DNA of 64,000 nt from Toxonevra muliebris (taxonomy: Eukaryota > Arthropoda > Insecta > Diptera > Pallopteridae), in contig OY829327.1 in the NCBI GenBank assembly GCA_963691655.1, forward strand, positions 60,028,079-60,092,078. The letters are read 5' to 3'. Positions 1 through 11,227 of the stretch are shown here, in pieces. Position 1 is the stretch's first letter. Each line of letters opens with the position of its first letter. The translations under genes and the position numbers were made by a program. The notes under the pieces are model-generated. The model had not been told where the DNA came from. It saw only the letters and a program-made list of their open reading frames with translations, and ran no database searches.

Positions 1-944
1 ACTAATGACTTTCACTGTACGCATAGAGACATGTAAGTTGAAGAGGTTAGAAATTGAGTCATTGAGGATGTTCAATTTTTCGTCAAGGGATGGTACAAAC
101 CAGCAATCATTCCATTGCTTCAACAATAGATCGGACAACAAAGCATTATAGTCAACTGCATTATAATCATGATAAGAAAAAGAGCTTCGTGTAGAAAATT
201 GACTAAGATTAATATTAAACGTGCAAAAAATCAAATCATGGTCGGATATAAATGATAGTTGGTCAAATAATAAAACTGGCGAGGTGTCAGGTACAATGAA
301 ATAGTCCAGTAAACTAGGACAAGCGTTATTTAAGAAACGGGTTTGTGAGACAGTGTTAATGACAGACAAACCCATATTAGACAGAAGGTCATGAAATTTC
401 GATGTGGGAGTTTTAGACGATAATCAGTTTACATTAATTGCCACGATAATCAGTTTACATTAATCGCAACAAATTATATAATGATCAAATTAGACAAAAC
501 AGAGAAAAATGGTTCAAGGTTATTGCATTTATCAGGGTTGTACACGCATGAAACAAAAATTTTAGCACATTTATCCATGATAACAACATTTAAAAACTCC
601 ACCTGACTATCACTGGACTTACTCACGCATTTAACATTGAGACTCGTTTTACAATATATTGCAACACCACCACCCCGTTTGTCTAATCTGTCACATCTAA
701 ACAAATTATAGTTATTTATGTTATAGGCGAAATCATTTAAGTCTTTTCTAAACCACGTCTCAGAAACGCAAACAACATCAACTAAACTGTGTTCAAAAAC
801 GTGTTTGACATAGTCCAATTTCGACGTGTTTAAACTTCGTGCATTAAAATGCACTATATTTAAGCCACCATGCTGTTTGCAGAGTACGTTCATCAAGACC
901 TGATGATCATAAGCATCAGTACGAACGTCATTTATATAGCCCAT
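1..944 (-). pseudogene. Non-LTR retrotransposon endonuclease domain, decayed, 5' part of ORF2
   Basis: Read on the minus strand from an ATG at 944, this encodes the apurinic-type endonuclease of a LINE-like element, which nicks target DNA to prime reverse transcription. Visible motifs are NIVHFNARSL near the start, VCVSETWF, the DRLDKRGGGVAIYC block, and, in the continuation below position 420, a C-terminal SDHDL motif. The reading frame breaks between about 475 and 420, where a short tandem duplication lies and where the expected GDFN motif has lost its Asp and is followed by a stop. Coding similarity continues to base 1, so the element (RT domain next) leaves the window on the left. It belongs to the EN-plus-RT LINEs (Jockey/CR1-like); I cannot fix the clade. 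The RT piece at 1508-2765 lies upstream of it on the same strand, so the two are separate insertions. Confidence 0.85.
419..463. repeat. Short tandem duplication breaking the endonuclease frame
   Basis: The 21-base string CGATAATCAGTTTACATTAA(T) occurs at 419-439 and again at 443-463, with three bases between. It falls on the endonuclease GDFN motif and shifts the frame, so it is one of the lesions that disable the element. Confidence 0.8.
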
Positions 945-957
945 GTATGTAAGAAAA

Positions 958-1000
958 ATATTTTATGTTTTCCAACTTTAAGTAGTATAGTGGTAAGTAG
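958..1000 (-). repeat. LINE 5' leader fragment, copy 1 (inverted copy at 4270-4314)
   Basis: The sequence just upstream (minus strand) of the endonuclease start, about 43 bases including ACTTTAAGTAGTATAGTGGT, recurs in opposite orientation at 4270-4314 with a few differences. This is best read as the 5' leader of the same LINE family, present a second time without its ORF. Confidence 0.6.
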
Positions 1001-1004
1001 GTAA

Positions 1005-1130
1005 ATGGTATCGGAGGGAAAGTATCGATACTATACTCATTTGAAGTATCGGCTGAAAAGTATCAGGTACTCAAAAGTATCGACATAAATGTACTCGATA
1101 CCTAAAGTATCGGGTTTCGATACCTAATGT
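1005..1130. repeat. AGTATCG-rich low-complexity repeat
   Basis: About 125 bases contain many spaced copies of AGTATCG/GGTATCG and their complements (CGATAC), for example around 1029, 1048, 1076, 1096 and 1113. The arrangement is irregular rather than a clean tandem array. It sits between two retrotransposon pieces. No gene is visible from here to 1430. Confidence 0.55.
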
Positions 1131-1507
1131 AAAAAAAATCATAAGATGCGCTTAACAAATTTACGAATTATGTGTAAATAATTTTTGGTTTTTATTAAAT
1201 GTTTGAAACATATAAAGAAGTACATATATAAATAATGAATGCATATATGTACTTATGTTTATAAAAAAGGTAGATATTTATTTAATACAGATACATATCG
1301 TACCTTAACTACAAAAGTACCATTTCGCAGAAAACGGAAAAACCTAAAGGTTTGAAAAGCAACTTTCATGTTCAAGAGGAGATACGATGTTGAAGAACTG
1401 GCTCTAAAATTTTTTTATACAAACTCGTGACTTTATACAATGTAAACAATAAAAATAAATTTATTTATTTATTCAGTCTACAGAAATTTCTTACAGACAA
1501 GTTAAGC

Positions 1508-2765
1508 TTAAACAAACAAGTTAAGCTTAAATCTATTTATATTAACATTAAAATCTATAACACTCGAGTACTTAGTACACAATCGAATACATCTTGTGAT
1601 GTGTTCATTATAAGCATAAAGAGTGCTATGTGTTGAAACGATTAACAGTCTTATGTGTCTTAAATCACGAGGTGGAACGTAAAAATTAAACAAATTAGAT
1701 AGTTCTAAACAATTTAATTTGCCATTAATGATATTAAATGCAAAAATTAGCGAAGATAAGTTCTTCTGTCTTTCAAAGACTGTAGACCAAGCAATTGACG
1801 TCTACCGATGAAAGATGGAAGGCCGTCTGACCAATGTAGCTTATATAGAGCGAATCTCATAAACATTTTTTGAACTCTTTCAATTTTATTGGAATGAATT
1901 TCAAATGAAGAATTCCCAATTAATGAGCAATAGTCTAAGAGACTTCTTACTAACGATATATAAAGAGATTTTAGAGTTAGTGGATCTTTGAAGTTTTCAC
2001 AGTTTCTCCTAATGAAACCGATCATTGCAAATGATTTAGAAACTATATAATCAACATGTTTAGAAAACGTGAGTTTGGTGTTGAAAATTACACCTTGATC
2101 TTTTATTTCGTCATTACGATTTAATACACAATTTTCTAAAATATAGTTGAAAACTATTATACTTGGTTTTTTTAGAACAAGACACAACGCAACATTTGTT
2201 GATATTTAAGTATAGATGGTTAGCTCTGCACCATTCTTCAAGAACCCTTAGATCATTTTATAGATTAGAGCAGTCTGATATATTACAGACCCTTGAAAAG
2301 AGTTTAATATCATCTGCAAACATTAAACATTTCAAAAATTTAAATTTATTTGGTAGGTCATTAATAAGGATTAAAAACAGAAGAGGGCCACAATGGGTAC
2401 CTTAAGGAATGCCAGAATATGCATTAACTAATGTGCTTGATTTAATTGGACCGATTTTTACAAAAAGTTTTCTATCACTGAGAAAGCTAGAAAAAAATTT
2501 CAAAAGTATTCCACTAATACCATAGTGATGCAACTTTTTCAAAAGAATATGGTGATTGACCTTGTCAAACGCCTTAGAAAAGTCATTATAAATAACGTCC
2601 ATCTGAGCGTGTAACTCAAATGTCTGTATAATTTGATTTGTCATTATTGCGAGATTAGTGCATGTCGACCTGCCAGAAAAAAATCCATGTTGGCATTTAG
2701 AAATAGTATTTTTAAGGTAGCGATTTGCAGTATGTATTTCTAAATATAAATTAGCGTCATCTGAT
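1508..2765 (-). pseudogene. Non-LTR retrotransposon reverse transcriptase domain, 5'-truncated and decayed
   Basis: On the minus strand this reads as the reverse transcriptase of a LINE. In order, from about 2745 downwards: QHGFFSGRSTCTNLA, then YNDFSKAFDKVNHHILLKKL, the degraded GIP*GTHCGPLLF block with a stop replacing Gln near 2402, the catalytic FADDIKLF box near 2320 (in a second frame), the thumb region with LDYCSLIGNSSFEIHSNKIERVQKMF near 1900, and the typical C-terminal tail NFYVPPRD ending near 1508. Stops near 2405 and 2265 and frame changes show it is dead. The enzyme would copy its own RNA at a nicked chromosomal target. The end near 1440-1480 (minus strand AAATAAATAAA) looks like the element 3' tail. 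It is a different copy from the endonuclease fragment at 1-944, because that lies downstream of it on this strand. Confidence 0.85.
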
Positions 2766-2869
2766 TATACATATGTTCAAAGAAGTACAAGTCGTTTCAT
2801 TTTAATTGCATTTTCATTTTTTAGCACTAATTTTTGTACTGGAAATTTTGAAATGTATCGAATTTCGAT

Positions 2870-3976
2870 ACCAGCATCAAGATGTTGTAATTCATCCCCA
2901 CACCATCACAGCAGGAGGATGTTTTACTCGAATTACCACGCAAAATGCATGGAACTTCTTATTGGGGCGTCTTGGAACAAATTGGGTTGATTCCATGAGG
3001 ACTTCTAGCCGGCATTCGTCGCTATAAATCACTTATACACACGGTTGCCACTTTGGTACAATTCTACCAAAACTGGTAAATTTTTTTACATTTTTCTGCG
3101 CTTGGTACATTGGTACATGTTTTAAAAATTTGGTACATTCTGTGGGCAAAGTTAGCTTTTATAGTAATCAAGAATTGTAAACATATTTTCGTAATACTTT
3201 AGAAATTAGAAAATTCTTCAGAATTAGCAATTTTTTGGCTGCTGAAAAAAAAATTGTTGACTTGAGTCCAATAAAAAAAACAAAGTTAGGAATAAATTTG
3301 AATTCAATACTCTTAATAATATATTGCTATATAATAAACTGACTAAAAGTTTTTAATAAAGTTATTTATTCTATATAAAAATTTGGTACATTTTTTCCCC
3401 ATTTGGTACATTTTTTTTGTAAATATTGGTACAAAATAAAATGAGTAAGTGGCAACGGTGCTTATACAATGTGTTGAAAAATGGATATTTTAAAATTATG
3501 CTCTTATGCCTCCCATTAAAAATTTTTTTTACTTTATCCAAGTCGTCATTTGTGTAGTCCGTGTGCAACTTGGCCCAGAGAATCCGTTTTTTTCATCGCC
3601 GGCGTCAGACAAGGTCTTTTCACAGGATGCCTACATTTGATATTTGCTTCGTACAATCGACTTACTGTCGTTGAAGATATTTTTATTCCTGAGTCCTGTA
3701 CGTTTTTTGTGAGTACACGGATAGGTACATTCCTCTGTTGTAATGCGCTGTTCAAAATATTTCGGTCCTCTCGAGCACTGGTTTTTCGGGCAGAGCGGTA
3801 ATTTTTTCGTGGGGTATGCTGCAGAGAACCTCCTTGTTGCAGATTTTGTTATTCCACCAACATATTGCTGTCACTGCTGCAATCTGACGATAGCATAGAA
3901 GAATCGCAACTTCTATATTTTCCTGTTCACTAAGATCCTTTTGTCGACCCTTTTCAAAATTTTTCTCGCGAAACAT
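2870..3976 (-). pseudogene. Tc1/mariner-type transposase gene, split by a hAT-type insertion
   Basis: Minus-strand coding remnants of a Tc1-like cut-and-paste transposase run from about 3976 down to 2890. The N-terminal helix-turn-helix region starts near 3960 (KGRQKDLSEQENIEVAILLC). A middle part follows at 3755-3546 (KISSTTVSRLYEANIKCRHP and PAMKKTDSLGQVAHG), and the catalytic region resumes at 3030 with a SDECR motif and AVMVWG near 2905. Between DKV (about 3533) and YSDE (about 3026) lie roughly 70 bases of non-homologous sequence plus the 421-bp element at 3040-3460. There are several frameshifts. The second half of the catalytic domain was not recognised, so the copy is also truncated. 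Confidence 0.8.
3040..3460. mobile_element. hAT-type MITE with perfect 8-bp target duplication
   Basis: The ends are CACGGTTGCCACTT on the left and, reverse-complemented, CACCGTTGCCACTT on the right: 14 bases with one mismatch. The flanks CTTATACA at 3032-3039 and 3461-3468 are identical, which is the 8-bp duplication typical of hAT transposons. The subterminal zones repeat TTTGGTACATT several times on both sides, as hAT subterminal binding sites often do. At 421 bp with no ORF it must be non-autonomous. It sits inside a Tc1 transposase gene and is therefore younger than it. Confidence 0.9.
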
Positions 3977-4269
3977 GCACTTTCAATTCAAATATCATAT
4001 TTACGAATAAATGTGAAATGTAAATGGCCTTCTCACACATACTGAAATACCAAAACAAAATATTCTTGATATATAGGGAAACAAGGGTAATTTCCGCAAT
4101 GTGATTGCAAGTAACGTGTCTAGTATAAAAACAAGAATTAAGGGGCTGCTTAAAAGTTGCGGTGGGCTCATCAAATATTAAGTAATTCCTGTTACCTCTT
4201 TATTGTTTTAAAAAGCTGATAAAACTATTGTTAATAATTAATAAGTAAAAAACTATATTTGAAACATTT

Positions 4270-4425
4270 GCTTACCACTATTACTACTTAAAGTTGAAAA
4301 ACATAAAATATTTTTTGATAGTTTTTAGGAGACTATGAAAATTAAATCTAGAGGTTAATTTTCAAAGTCATGACTTAAGTTCATGTCAATTTCGTTATTT
4401 GAAGTTATATATAAACAGGTTAATA
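4270..4425 (+). repeat. Dispersed repeat: LINE-leader fragment plus 103-bp block shared with intron of the M13 gene
   Basis: Positions 4270-4314 are the inverted copy of the leader at 958-1000. Immediately after it, 4326-4425 (starting AGGAGACTATGAAAATTAAA) recurs almost unchanged at 48865-48957. The repeated block is non-coding. The juxtaposition suggests both belong to one repeat family. Confidence 0.7.
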
Positions 4426-4871
4426 AACAAAACAATTTCCATATGTCTTCAGTAAGATATTTTAGTACTTAAAAAAATAAAATAAATATGTTTCTGAATT
4501 TTAGAGGGTATAGCAGGCTTACCACGGGAAAATAAAGTTACCAGGTGTATTAAAAATATTTCTACGCCATATCATGAGCAAAAAGTATTTTCTGGGATCA
4601 GATGTGTTTAACACAGTATTTTAGAAGTTATTACAAGTGTGGGAAACATGCAATTTTGTTGAATTTTGCAAAATATTTAACTTCACAATTTTTTGTTGAT
4701 TTTCAAAACCACCTTTCAAAAAATTATGTCTGTTCACCTGGCCATGCAATTTTAAAGTTAGTATATATAAAAATTTGTAAATATATTTTTGATAAATTTT
4801 TCAAAGTTGTTTGTGTTGTTTGTCACAATCACATTGTGTTTTTGTGTTGACTACATACGTTCATTTAACTT

Positions 4872-6350
4872 CCCAACAAACATTATCATATAAAAATTAG
4901 CTAAATATAAGCTTTATAAAGTAAGTTTTAAGCTTACAAAACGCTGATTTTTTGTTTATAAAATACTTGAAAATAAGCGAAATATAATCAAAACGTGACG
5001 TTGGTTATAAGCTTTAAAAAAAGGTTTGAAAAACACTTATTTTAAATCTGAAAAATAAGCTTTTTGCAAAGGTTATTTATAAGCTTTAAAAAAAGATTTG
5101 AAAAATACTTATTTTAATTATGGAAAACAAGCTTTTTTCAAAGGTTATTTATAAGCTTATTATAAATGTTGTGGAATGTATTTTATTCATATAAAAAACA
5201 ACAATAATTACAATGTAAATTATTTAACTTTTTATAAAAGAATTATTTATTTATTAAATTAAGTTCAAAGATATTTTACAGATAACTAAAAATAGCTTAT
5301 ATCTAGGCTGGTTCGGAATACATATCTTATAGAAGAAATCAAATTTAAATATGAAAATTAAATTAATTAAAGAAGAAGAAACGAAATATTTAAAACAAAT
5401 GAAACAAAAATATGTAATTAAAATTCATTTTTTATAAGGAAATCCAACTCAATCATTCAATCATAAAAAAATTGTTAAGACTAATTGCGACTTAGAAATT
5501 ACTTTGCCTTTAATGCTTTCAACTTTTGACGATTTTTGGCAAACTGGAATAATGCTTTGGAGGCTGCGATATAGTCTTCTTCTGTGTATCCGTTTTCATG
5601 AGTAAAAATATCTAAAAGATATATGATATATGTTTAGTATTTATACATTTGGATATAGAAGACAATAATAGTTACGATGTATAGCCACAGCAATTGACAA
5701 ACTGCGGGCACATTTCTTGTCTTCTGTGCCCCTCCACGATCACTTTTCAGCAATAGAGTCGTTTATAAATTTCCGCCAAGCATTTGCCATGAATTTTTTT
5801 GATTTTGAAGATGAAAGTTTTTTTAAGTCTAATTTCTAAAAAAAATAACAAAATTCATAGTAACTTATTGAAAGAGAAAATAGTAAAAACTTTACCAACA
5901 GATGTTGTTCTGGTAAATTGGCAGGAGTCTTATTAATATGTGAATAGTTATTCTGTGAATCGACGGGAGTTTCGGAGATATATGCAAAGTTATTCTGTGA
6001 CATGGTCAGTTATAAATGGAATGGAATTAATTTCACTAGGACTTTTTTTCAATATTTTTTTTTATATTTATGTATTTATATTTTGAATTTTATTATTTTT
6101 TATTATTATTTTTGTATCTTACCAAAATTAATTTTTTTTTTAAATGTCACAAAACTTACCGAATTGAAGTAAAATAAAAGCATGATTTGTCGATTTTCAA
6201 TTAACCTTTGAAAAACGTTTGTATTTTCAAACCTTTTATAAAAATAATCATATTTGATTTGCTTGTATATACTAACGTTTACAAAACGTTTCTTTAATTA
6301 AGCTTATTTTAAATTTGACTTATAAAAAGCTTTCAAACTTGCTTGTTGGG
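4872..6350. mobile_element. TIR element about 1.5 kb with tandem subterminal repeats and a DUF4806-like coding remnant
   Basis: The ends are CCCAACAAAC at 4872 and GCTTGTTGGG at 6350, an imperfect inverted repeat. Next to the left end, two units of about 82 bases follow each other (near 4990-5075 and 5075-5160), each with ATAAGCTTTAAAAAAA and a GAAAAAYACTTATTTT motif; inverted echoes lie near the right end. The interior (5490-6010, minus strand) carries separated coding-like blocks, described in the next entry. No convincing target duplication is visible. The superfamily is unknown to me. Confidence 0.6.
5496..6010 (-). pseudogene. Coding remnant resembling a DUF4806 C-terminal domain, possibly spliced
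   Basis: Three minus-strand blocks look coding and are separated by AT-rich, intron-like gaps. The first, about 6005-5895, reads SQNNFAYISETPVDSQNNYS. The second, about 5830-5690, reads MANAWRKFINDSIAEK, a stop, then SWRGTEDKKCARSLSIAV. The third, about 5608-5496, reads HENGYTEEDYIAASKALFQF and ends in a stop. The SWRGT...K...SL pattern recalls the DUF4806 domain found in many insect proteins, some of them linked to mobile elements. The in-frame stop suggests decay. The function of DUF4806 is not known. The identification is by eye and tentative. Confidence 0.4.
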
Positions 6351-6883
6351 TTATTATACATTACTTGCAACAACATGTTCTGTTGTAAATCTGGTTTTAA
6401 ACAAATTTTAAAAATATAAGATGAACTTATACATATAATTTAAGGGTGGACTTAAAAAAGAAACTCCAAGTTCGCTAGAATGGTCATTTGTTCAGGACAT
6501 CTGTTACTAGTAGACTTTTTTGCATTTGAAGAAAGATGTAGCCACAAGAATCTTTTCCGTTGAATTTTTTATGCTGATCGGAATCTGGCAGAATTGTTCA
6601 TATTTTAACGAACAAAAAAAAAAAGATCTGGAGAAACAATTTGAAAGGTGAATGATTTAACTGTATCGTAAACTAATGCGAACTCTCGAAAAAATGCTGT
6701 CGATTTCATAATTATTTGGAAAATAACCAAAGTCGACTTTTGTTTCACTTAGAAAAAACTCAAAACTCTTATTCAATATCAACAAATCTATAAAGAAGCT
6801 ATTTTGGTTCTTGGGTCTGAAACAATCCAAAATTTCGAAGGACTGTGTTAGGCAATGAGCATGTCAAATATAATACAGCTTAA

Positions 6884-7548
6884 TAGCCTATTCACACGGA
6901 GTCTATATTGAGCAGTTTTGACACACAATTTCAATTTGAAATTCAAGTCATTCACACGGAGGTTTTCTTCTTCTTGCACAATTTCATTTGACAGTTGAAT
7001 TTTATTGTTTATTAAATGGATAATAAAAGTGAAATTATTATACATTGTTTAATATTTATGATAATATGGCGAAAACAATAGATAAGTTTGACGAAATATG
7101 TGGAGAATATGTAAAATATTGCAAAAAGCGAAAATTACGTATGGAAAGAATAGTCGGATTGCGAAAATAGCAGCTGATGCTTTTAACCGCTGCAATCTCA
7201 TCTTCAATGCACTCACGATTGACTGGGGGGAAAAAGTACAAACGTATGTGCATTGTAATAAAATGTAATACACATATTTTCTATGCTCCGCCAAAAGTTG
7301 TTCTGCCCTTTCGGACCACACTTTTTTTGTACCTTCTTTTTTCATTAAAAACAAATAAACTTTTTATATTTGACAGCTATTTTTCTGATAGTGATGTGTT
7401 TTTTAATAATTTTTCTACCAATTTTGGATAGTGGCGCAATTTCAACGAAATTGAGCAAGGCAACTCATTTCCATTTGGCATTTATTTTTTAGCTGAAATT
7501 GAAAAATAAGCCGAAATTGTTCAATTTGAGGTCCGTGTGAATAAGCTA
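6884..7548. mobile_element. PIF/Harbinger-like non-autonomous element with TAA target duplication
   Basis: The left end TAGCCTATTCACACGGA and the right end (reverse complement TAGCTTATTCACACGGA) match with one difference and are followed by further inverted similarity (ATTGARCARTTT). TAA flanks both sides, at 6881-6883 and 7549-7551. A 3-bp TWA duplication is typical of PIF/Harbinger elements. The 665-bp interior has only broken reading frames and no recognisable transposase. Confidence 0.8.
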
Positions 7549-7551
7549 TAA

Positions 7552-9087
7552 ACTATATCATCTATACATTTATTAGTGTGACTACAATTTTATTCCAGAA
7601 GATCCAGAAGTGCTACACTATCATATTATATATCATATTAGCCAAAAATTATCAGATTTAAAATCGGTTAAGCCAATTCCAAAATATTAGCGTCGGAAGT
7701 TCTTTAAAATTCACTCATTGAACAAAGCATTGCATTCATCGTTGTAAAAATCATTGCTTAAGCGGGAGTAAATAACAAATGAGAGAGAGAGAAGACATTA
7801 GTAACGGCATTTCTCAGAATTATCTAACGAATTATCTGCATACACAAATAAAAAAACAAACACCAACGAGCAGTTTAGTTCTCTTTTGATATTTGTTTTT
7901 TCATAAAGAGATTTCTTGAACAAAAAAAAAAAAAAATAGCCCCAGTTACTGGGGCCTTACCGACTAGTAAAAAGTTAATTTGTAAAAGTTCACCAGAAAT
8001 AAATATGCTACCGAAGTTTGCCACGATCTTATCTAAATACATGATTGCCTGAATAATTCGTAAGTTTAACTCTTAAAAAATACTCAATGTTTTCTTTTGT
8101 TCTGGAAAAAATATTTTGAATATTTGATATCATTTGAAACATTTCTGTATATTTAAATTGCTTTTTTGTGCATTTATTATCCTATGTGTAACGATTTTAG
8201 GGTTTGTATCAAATTTGATACAATTCGCCTTAATGACTTATAGAACTTTTTCGCATTGCTTTTTCAAACGAAGACGTAACTGTTAACCAAACTGCCGTTA
8301 GTATGGCAGTATGATTTGTCGCGAATGTATTTTAGAAAAAGAACTCCGTTGAAATAAAACGATTTTAAATTGTATGTATCAAATGTGATACAAAAAGTAT
8401 TTAGGAGTAAAAATAAAACGAAGCATACTCTTTTATTTCTTATTTGATAAACTTGCTTTCATTTTGCATTTAACTTATGAACGCCATTAAAAATTTTAAT
8501 TTTTGCATTCATATTTTGAGATATTTTAGATCATCGATGCAATTGAGAAATTTGAGAATTTTGTACGAAGAACGATTAAATGTATCAAGAAAAAAATTCA
8601 ATAGCTCAAGAAGACGAGTTGAGAGCTTAAAGAGAAATCATTGTATCAAACGGTAAATTGAACTTTGTAATTCTTTTTCCAGTTTCCATTTGCAATACAA
8701 ATATCCTAAAATGACCACAAATTGAGAACCAATACAATTGTACACTCACGTAATGTTTGCATTGGGTATAATTCACTAATTTAATATACTTACTTATATC
8801 CATTGATTTCATAATAAATACATTTTTACAAGTAGATGTACAAGAAAATCCACAAATTCCAATACATTTAAAAATACTAATGTTTGAAAAACTAGTTTAC
8901 AAGAAATTCGTCATAAGTTCTCATAGTTTCTAAAGTAAAATTTCATGTTAATTCGCAGTGAATGAAAGTTGAAAAAATTTGAGAAAACGATTGTATCGAT
9001 TCGAATAAAAAAATGTTGGAAGAATTTGCAAGTTGTTTTGGAAATTAATAATAAAAATTCGAAATTTGAAACCGATATAAACATTAA
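7552..9087. other. AT-rich intergenic stretch with two palindromes
   Basis: No gene is recognised here. The stretch holds a GA run near 7780, a poly-A run followed by a short hairpin (AGCCCCAGTTACTGGGGC near 7940-7957), and two copies of a near-perfect 18-base palindrome at 8205-8222 and 8375-8392. Short ORFs show no coding features. Confidence 0.5.
8205..8392. repeat. Repeated 18-base palindrome TGTATCAAATKTGATACA
   Basis: TGTATCAAATTTGATACA (8205-8222) and TGTATCAAATGTGATACA (8375-8392) each follow a copy of AACGATTTTA, about 170 bases apart. They could be protein-binding sites or remains of a repeat; nothing in the context decides. Confidence 0.55.
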
Positions 9088-9089
9088 TA

Positions 9090-10384
9090 AAGAGTGAGAT
9101 CAAAAAAATCTTAACATATATAAAATTCAATAATTTTTAAACGGTTGATCTTAGAGTTTTGATTTTTTTTAATTTCATTGATAATATTTTACAAATTACA
9201 GAAAAATATAACTTTTATAGTTCTAACCACTATTTATTAACTCGTGGACTTTTTTTGGTAAGCCTTCCATTAGAGATTTGATAGTTGTTTCAGATACCTT
9301 TTTAGAACAGTTTGCCCATCTCCTTTTAAAATCTTCGATATTTGGAACACCTTTTTTGTGCTCTTTAAGTTTCTTTTCACAAGAGCCCAATATCTCTCCA
9401 CTGGTCTTAGCTCCGGACAATTTGGAGGATTGGCCTCTCTTGGTACAAAAACTATGTTATTACTTTGGTACCACTCCAGAGCTTTCTTGCCGTAGTGACA
9501 TGATGCCAAATTGGGCCAAAAATATGTTGACACATTGTGCTCTCTTATGAAAGGAAGAAGTCTTTTTTTCAAACATTCTTTGATGTATATTTCGGTATTT
9601 ATAGAGCCCACTGTAACAAATGACTTGCTTCTTTTGCCGCAACTGCATTTAGCTTGCCATACCAGGAATTTTTTGGGAAATTTTGTCTGCTTTTGGATTC
9701 TAAATTGTTCTTCGACATTTCCTCGAGCATCAGCAACATAAAAATTTTGACTCGGAAGCTGCGTAAAATCTGCCATCACATACGTTTCGTCGTCCATTAT
9801 ACAACATGAATATTTTTGTATGAAATTCGATTTTAATTTCCGAGCCCTACTTTTGGCGCCTAAATTTTTTGCAGCATTCCTGCCTGGAACTTTTTGGACT
9901 TTGTATGTTTTCAAACCTGCATTGGCTTTAACTTTTCGCACCAAATAGTCAGAGCACTGGGCTAACAGGGCAGCTTTTCTACCAGATGTGTTTGGAGATC
10001 TTTTCAATATGCTTTCTATTTTCTTGGCTTTCCCAATATCATGTGGTCCTTGTTTTCTTCCCGAACCAGGTTTCTTATCGATGGTCAAATTCTCCTGAAA
10101 CTGTTTAATAACATTGGAAACAGTTTGACCGCAGACCTTCAATTCTTTGGCCAATTTTTTGTAGGACCAATTTGGATTGTTTTGAAAATTTTTAGTAATT
10201 TTAAGACGTACTTCTTTTTCTTCACTCATTTTGATCAAACTCACAATAAATTAACATGTTTGTCATTAAAAATAACAACTGACATATTTTTCAAAGATAA
10301 CTAGATCAAAGAAATTTTTAAATTTTACACCCAAAAAAAATTATTAGGTAAAACGTGTGTTAAGATTTTTTCAATCTCACTTCT
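9090..10384 (-). mobile_element. DD37E Tc1/mariner transposon, near full length
   Basis: The terminal inverted repeats are visible: after TA at 9088-9089 comes AAGAGTGAGATC...AAAAAATCTTAACA, and from the right end before TA at 10385-10386 the reverse complement reads AGAAGTGAGATTGAAAAAAT and continues CTTAACA. TA flanks both ends, as for all Tc1/mariner elements. The 1295-bp length suits the superfamily. The transposase is on the minus strand inside. Confidence 0.9.
9223..10244 (-). pseudogene. DD37E mariner-like transposase, one frameshift and a catalytic Asp lost
   Basis: The frame opens at ATG 10244 (a second Met six codons in) with an N-terminal helix-turn-helix domain (SYKKLAKELKVCGQTVSNVI, residues about 28-47), a GRKQG linker, a second DNA-binding half (SGRKAALLAQCSDYLVRKVK), and then the catalytic core. 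The first Asp is in IMDDETYV. The second should be the Asp of WPDLASCHY but here reads WPNLASCHY. The Glu is in LRPVERYW, with 37 residues between positions two and three, which defines DD37E. The frame shifts near 9350 and the C-terminal tail continues to a stop at 9223. The Asp-to-Asn change alone should abolish cleavage. Apart from that and the frameshift it is well preserved, so this is a fairly young copy. A relative lies at 38480-39718. Confidence 0.9.
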
Positions 10385-10760
10385 TATACTTAAAATTTGT
10401 ATAATTAAATCCTCAAGGACATAAGGCTCTTACTTTGTTCCTTATATTTATAAGTTGGAAAAATTAAAAAAAAAAAAATAAAACAATTTATATTGTTTTA
10501 ACTATTTTTAGCCATAGCGACTAAACTACCTATGCGATTCATAAATGTCTCAAATACCTCAAAATGGTTGTTACTCTACTTCTACTTTTTCGGAATAAGC
10601 GCGAAATTTTACTTCAGAAAAGCTGCTTTAGTTTCGATGATATCTTTGTTAAATTTTGTAAACCAGTTGCTATACCTTTTTTTGCTACCAAATTGTCACA
10701 CACAAGGTATTATTATTTGAAATAACTACAAAGAACACAATAGTGTGATGAACTACATAA

Positions 10761-11227
10761 TAGTGCGGACACAGAGAGTGCATTTCAGGCAAATTTAAAA
10801 TTTCGTTGAAATGCATCTGAAATGCAGAATTTCGCCATACAAAATGCATCTGAAATGAAGAAAGTAACTACCAACCCTTAAACACAAAGTTAAATTTAAG
10901 ATCTATTACATTTTTTTAGACATTTTGGATTTTGTTTTCATAACAGCTGCTCTTGTAATATTTACTGCGTAAAAAATAAGATAAAAGAGTCGGAGAGTAA
11001 CTCATTGCCATTCCTCCAATTATCCATAATTGTTATATAAATTCTTTGTGTTCAAATTCTATTGAAAGGCAACATTTTTATTTACATAAAACACACACAA
11101 AAATTCTTCTTCTTCTCCAAACTTATAATCTGTCAAAAAACGAATTTAGAAGTCTTTTTTTGTCGTGTGTCTACCTAAATTTCAAATGCAGAATTTCAAC
11201 GAAATGCACTCTCGTGTGTCCGCACTA
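10761..11227. mobile_element. MITE with TAA target duplication
   Basis: The left end TAGTGCGGACACAGAGAGTG and the right end (reverse complement TAGTGCGGACACACGAGAGT) form inverted repeats that continue with GCATTTC. TAA flanks the element at 10758-10760 and 11228-11230. It is 467 bp with no coding capacity. TAG termini and TAA duplication match the element at 6884-7548, though the repeats differ. Confidence 0.85.

Noticed and set aside
1..2765. One continuous LINE from RT to endonuclease
   Set aside because: On the minus strand the RT lies upstream of the endonuclease, the reverse of any LINE ORF2, so two separate insertions are needed.
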